Assembly (NCBI GenBank): GCA_040793985.1 | Contig: JBFNJI010000013.1 | Location: forward strand, 62,001-126,000 | Length of the DNA: 64,000 bases | Direction of reading: 5' to 3' | Origin: Thiodiazotropha sp040793985 | Lineage (GTDB): Bacteria; Pseudomonadota; Gammaproteobacteria; Chromatiales; Chromatiaceae | Shown: in pieces, positions 61,923 to 64,000 of the stretch | Numbering within the stretch: position 1 is the stretch's first letter | How the letters are laid out: each line of letters opens with the position of its first letter | The notes under the pieces: model-generated | What the model saw: only the letters and a program-made list of their open reading frames with translations | Told to the model about the DNA's origin: nothing | Database searches by the model: none | Position numbers and translations under genes: made by a program

Positions 61923-64000
61923 AACTCCATACGCAATCCAGCGCTGATGCTGTGCGCGCTCCATTCGCTATGGGCGAGGATGGTGCCGTAGTCGATAAAG
62001 CCGACAACCCCGTTCTGGAACTGCGCCGAGGTGCCGAAGCGCAGGCGCAGATAGTTCCGGTCGGGATCGTCGGTCTGGATTTCTATACCCATGCCGGCGG
62101 GATCCTCGATGAAATGGGCGGTGATGACCTGGGAGTCGTCCTCGAACTCATGCAGCCAATCGAGCCTGGCGTAGGGGATGAGCACACCCCAGTCGGTACT
62201 GTGGGTGTAGGAGACCTTGCCGCCCAGGTTGAGCGTCAGCCAGCGCTGGTCGGTGTCATCGACACGGGTGGCCCAGCCACCGCCGTCAGCCGTGGGATCG
62301 GAAATCTCCTCGGTGAAGCCGTCGACGTCCGACTTGATATACTCCAGGTCGGCACGGGGTCCGAACGACCAGGGCCCGCGGTTGAAGTCGTAACCGGAGC
62401 CGATGAACAGACTGACCGTATCGCCGTCATAGTCGGCCTTGAGCTGCTGGCTGACGTCGGCCAGGCCATCGAGGGTGTAGACGATGGAGCGTTTCTGCTC
62501 GAAGTCGTTGGAGCCGAAGGTGGCGGAGAAGTCGACGAAGTAGTTTTGCGGGCTGTAGTAGGTGCCGAAGAGGCTCAGGCTGACGCCCTGGGTATCGAGG
62601 TCGCCGGCGTCGTTTTCCAGTTCGGTTTCGGTATCGATGAAACCGACCGCGCCACCCAGGATGAACTGGTTGGTAATCCTGTAGTCGGCACCGATGGTGA
62701 TTCCCACGGTATCGAAATCGAGGCCCGACTCGAGCTCGGTCTCGTCCTTCTCGCCGGTGGAGATATCGCCGGTCACGAAGACCCCCAATCGTGATGCCAG
62801 CAACTGGTTATCGGCGCTGGCGCCGCCACCGCGTCTTGCCGTCTCCTCGTATGCCTTGGCGATCAGCTCGATGGGCAGGTTCTCGTCGTCGATGCGCAGG
62901 TCGAGTCCCTTGAAGGAGAGGCCCCTGGCGCCGGCGCGCAGGGCGGCGATGCGGGTGCCGAGGTTACCGAGCTGGGTCTCAACGCCCTTGCGGGATGTGG
63001 TGTTGGCCTTGATCGCCGGTTCCGGCAGTACCTGTTGCAGTGCCATGGAGGTATTGGTGTCGCCGCCGATGGCGGCCCCGACCACGGCGTTACAATCCTG
63101 CTGCAGGCGATCGCTGAGTCTGCCGCTTGGGCAGGCCTCGGCGATGACATCGACCAGGGAGAGGAGGTTGGGATTGTCGCCGGCGAAGGGGCTCAGCAGA
63201 TCGGCCACCGGGTTGCTGCTGGGTGCTTCAGCGCTGCCGGAGAGGACGATGGTGCTGAGGCCGTCGCTGGTGTCGATGTTCAGGGCGCCGGTTGCGCTGC
63301 CGGAGGCCTGGGGGGTGAACACGACCGCGATGTCGCAGCTGCCGCCGGCGGGGATCTGGGTGCCGCAATCGTTGCTTTGGCTGAAGTCACCCTCGGTGGC
63401 AATGGAGTTGATGGTGACGGTCGCATTGCCCTGGTTGCTCACGGTCACCACCTGGGGCTGGCTCGGAGTGTCCACCGAGGCGTCAGGGAAGCTGAGCTGG
63501 GTCTCCGAGGTAACCACATTGGATGCCGCGGCTGTTACGCTGAGTGAGGTGGTTCTGATGACAGATTGACCAGCACTGGTGGCACTGACCTCTAACGAGC
63601 CTGAGAGATCGCCCGTCATGGTAGGTAGTGCCGTTACAGATACCGAACAACTCTGGTTGGGATCCAGCGAGGTGGGGCAGTTATTGGATTGGTTGAAGTC
63701 ACCGCTTATGGAAACCAAAAGACCGGCAAGCGCCGAGTTGCCGCCATTGGTCACAGTGACCGTTTGAGCGCTGCTCTCCGTATTCACAGGTGTGGCAGGA
63801 AAGCTGAGGCTGCTTGGTGATAGGCTCAATACCGGTGCCACGGCTTCGGCTGTCAGGGAGAGTGTCTGATTGGCAGCGCCCTGAGGGCCGCTGCCACTGA
63901 CTGTCAAGGTTCCGGACTGAGACCCCTGGGCGGTGGGAGTGACATCGACCATGACAGTACAACTTGCACCTGCACTTAGGGTGGCGGGACAGTCATTGGT
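61919..64000 (-). CDS. Autotransporter AT3 (5' part beyond the window)
   Basis: The frame stays open to the right edge (CPATLSAGASCTV at the edge), so the start is outside. At least 694 codons are present: parts of three choice-of-anchor-D repeats (FPATPVNTESSAQ; FPDASVDTPSQPQ), the linker, stalk and barrel, ending ISAGLRMEF and TAG. The last 520 residues are equal to AT2; before that the passenger is different and closer in style to AT1. The array may go on to the right. Confidence 0.9.
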   Translation of the reverse strand, partial: TNDCPATLSAGASCTVMVDVTPTAQGSQSGTLTVSGSGPQGAANQTLSLTAEAVAPVLSLSPSSLSFPATPVNTESSAQTVTVTNGGNSALAGLLVSISGDFNQSNNCPTSLDPNQSCSVSVTALPTMTGDLSGSLEVSATSAGQSVIRTTSLSVTAAASNVVTSETQLSFPDASVDTPSQPQVVTVSNQGNATVTINSIATEGDFSQSNDCGTQIPAGGSCDIAVVFTPQASGSATGALNIDTSDGLSTIVLSGSAEAPSSNPVADLLSPFAGDNPNLLSLVDVIAEACPSGRLSDRLQQDCNAVVGAAIGGDTNTSMALQQVLPEPAIKANTTSRKGVETQLGNLGTRIAALRAGARGLSFKGLDLRIDDENLPIELIAKAYEETARRGGGASADNQLLASRLGVFVTGDISTGEKDETELESGLDFDTVGITIGADYRITNQFILGGAVGFIDTETELENDAGDLDTQGVSLSLFGTYYSPQNYFVDFSATFGSNDFEQKRSIVYTLDGLADVSQQLKADYDGDTVSLFIGSGYDFNRGPWSFGPRADLEYIKSDVDGFTEEISDPTADGGGWATRVDDTDQRWLTLNLGGKVSYTHSTDWGVLIPYARLDWLHEFEDDSQVITAHFIEDPAGMGIEIQTDDPDRNYLRLRFGTSAQFQNGVVGFIDYGTILAHSEWSAHSISAGLRMEF
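61926..63498. repeat. Direct repeat, copy 2: shared 3' part of AT2 and AT3
   Basis: Second copy of the 1573-base element at 59356-60928, offset by 2570 bases. Beyond its right end the two genes diverge at once. Confidence 0.9.

Overview
This 64 kb window comes from a gammaproteobacterium. The cluster nagZ, a hypoxanthine phosphoribosyltransferase and S-methyl-5'-thioinosine phosphorylase, the PA2778/PA2779-type pair and the gene types around them fit that class. A free-living or symbiotic sulfur-oxidising lineage (Chromatiales/Sedimenticola-like) is my guess from general gene style; no marker gene here proves it. I see no rRNA, tRNA, CRISPR array, transposase or integrase.

Layout. Positions 1-17000 hold mostly housekeeping and accessory genes: the end of a peptide ABC transporter, an orphan FliL-like gene, nagZ-hpt, a hemerythrin, an MTIP phosphorylase, a Sel1/SH3 protein, a membrane protein with a histone-H1-like tail, thiol peroxidase, a fumarylacetoacetase-fold enzyme, a TauE/SafE transporter and the PA2778/PA2779 pair. 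Within this stretch, 8.6-12.4 kb carries a receptor-type Ser/Thr kinase followed by two cell-envelope lipoproteins (LysM+polysaccharide deacetylase, TPR). With the LysM-TPR lipoprotein, PP2C phosphatase, TagF and FHA protein further right, these are plausible regulators and envelope helpers of the type VI secretion system (T6SS).

Positions 16.6-40.4 kb hold a complete T6SS gene set on the minus strand, read from right to left: a TssB-TssC fusion-like protein, tssA, tssB, tssC, hcp, tagJ, tssE, tssF, tssG, clpV, an FHA protein, tssJ, tssK, tssL (with an OmpA-like domain), tssM, tagF, a PP2C phosphatase and a LysM-TPR lipoprotein. TagJ, FHA, PP2C, TagF and a Ser/Thr kinase together resemble the Pseudomonas aeruginosa HSI-I type, which is controlled by threonine phosphorylation. 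Two oddities stand out: tssJ has no lipobox cysteine, and the TssB-TssC fusion lacks the C-terminal part of TssC.

Positions 40.9-54.5 kb are the effector island on the plus strand. Two vgrG genes share an apparently identical head of about 1.49 kb but have different tails. Between them lie a PAAR protein with a papain/C39-like protease domain, two related putative immunity proteins and an HExxH (DUF922-like) metalloprotease. After the second vgrG come DUF6484, DUF2169, a ketoacyl-synthase-fold protein that has lost its catalytic residues, a DUF4150 (PAAR-like) protein with a GHH-type nuclease domain, a probable beta-propeller immunity protein, a TIGR02270-type HEAT protein and an unlisted 58-residue membrane protein. 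The DNA from about 50.9 to 53.1 kb is clearly richer in A+T than its surroundings, which suggests acquired cargo.

Positions 54.6-64 kb hold an acetyltransferase, a YkgJ-type cysteine-cluster protein and three tandem autotransporters built from choice-of-anchor-D (ASH/Hydin-like) repeats and a beta-barrel. The second and third share about 1.57 kb of near-identical DNA. The third is flanked by a leftover copy of the 3' end of ykgJ, which records how the array was duplicated. The third gene runs off the right edge.
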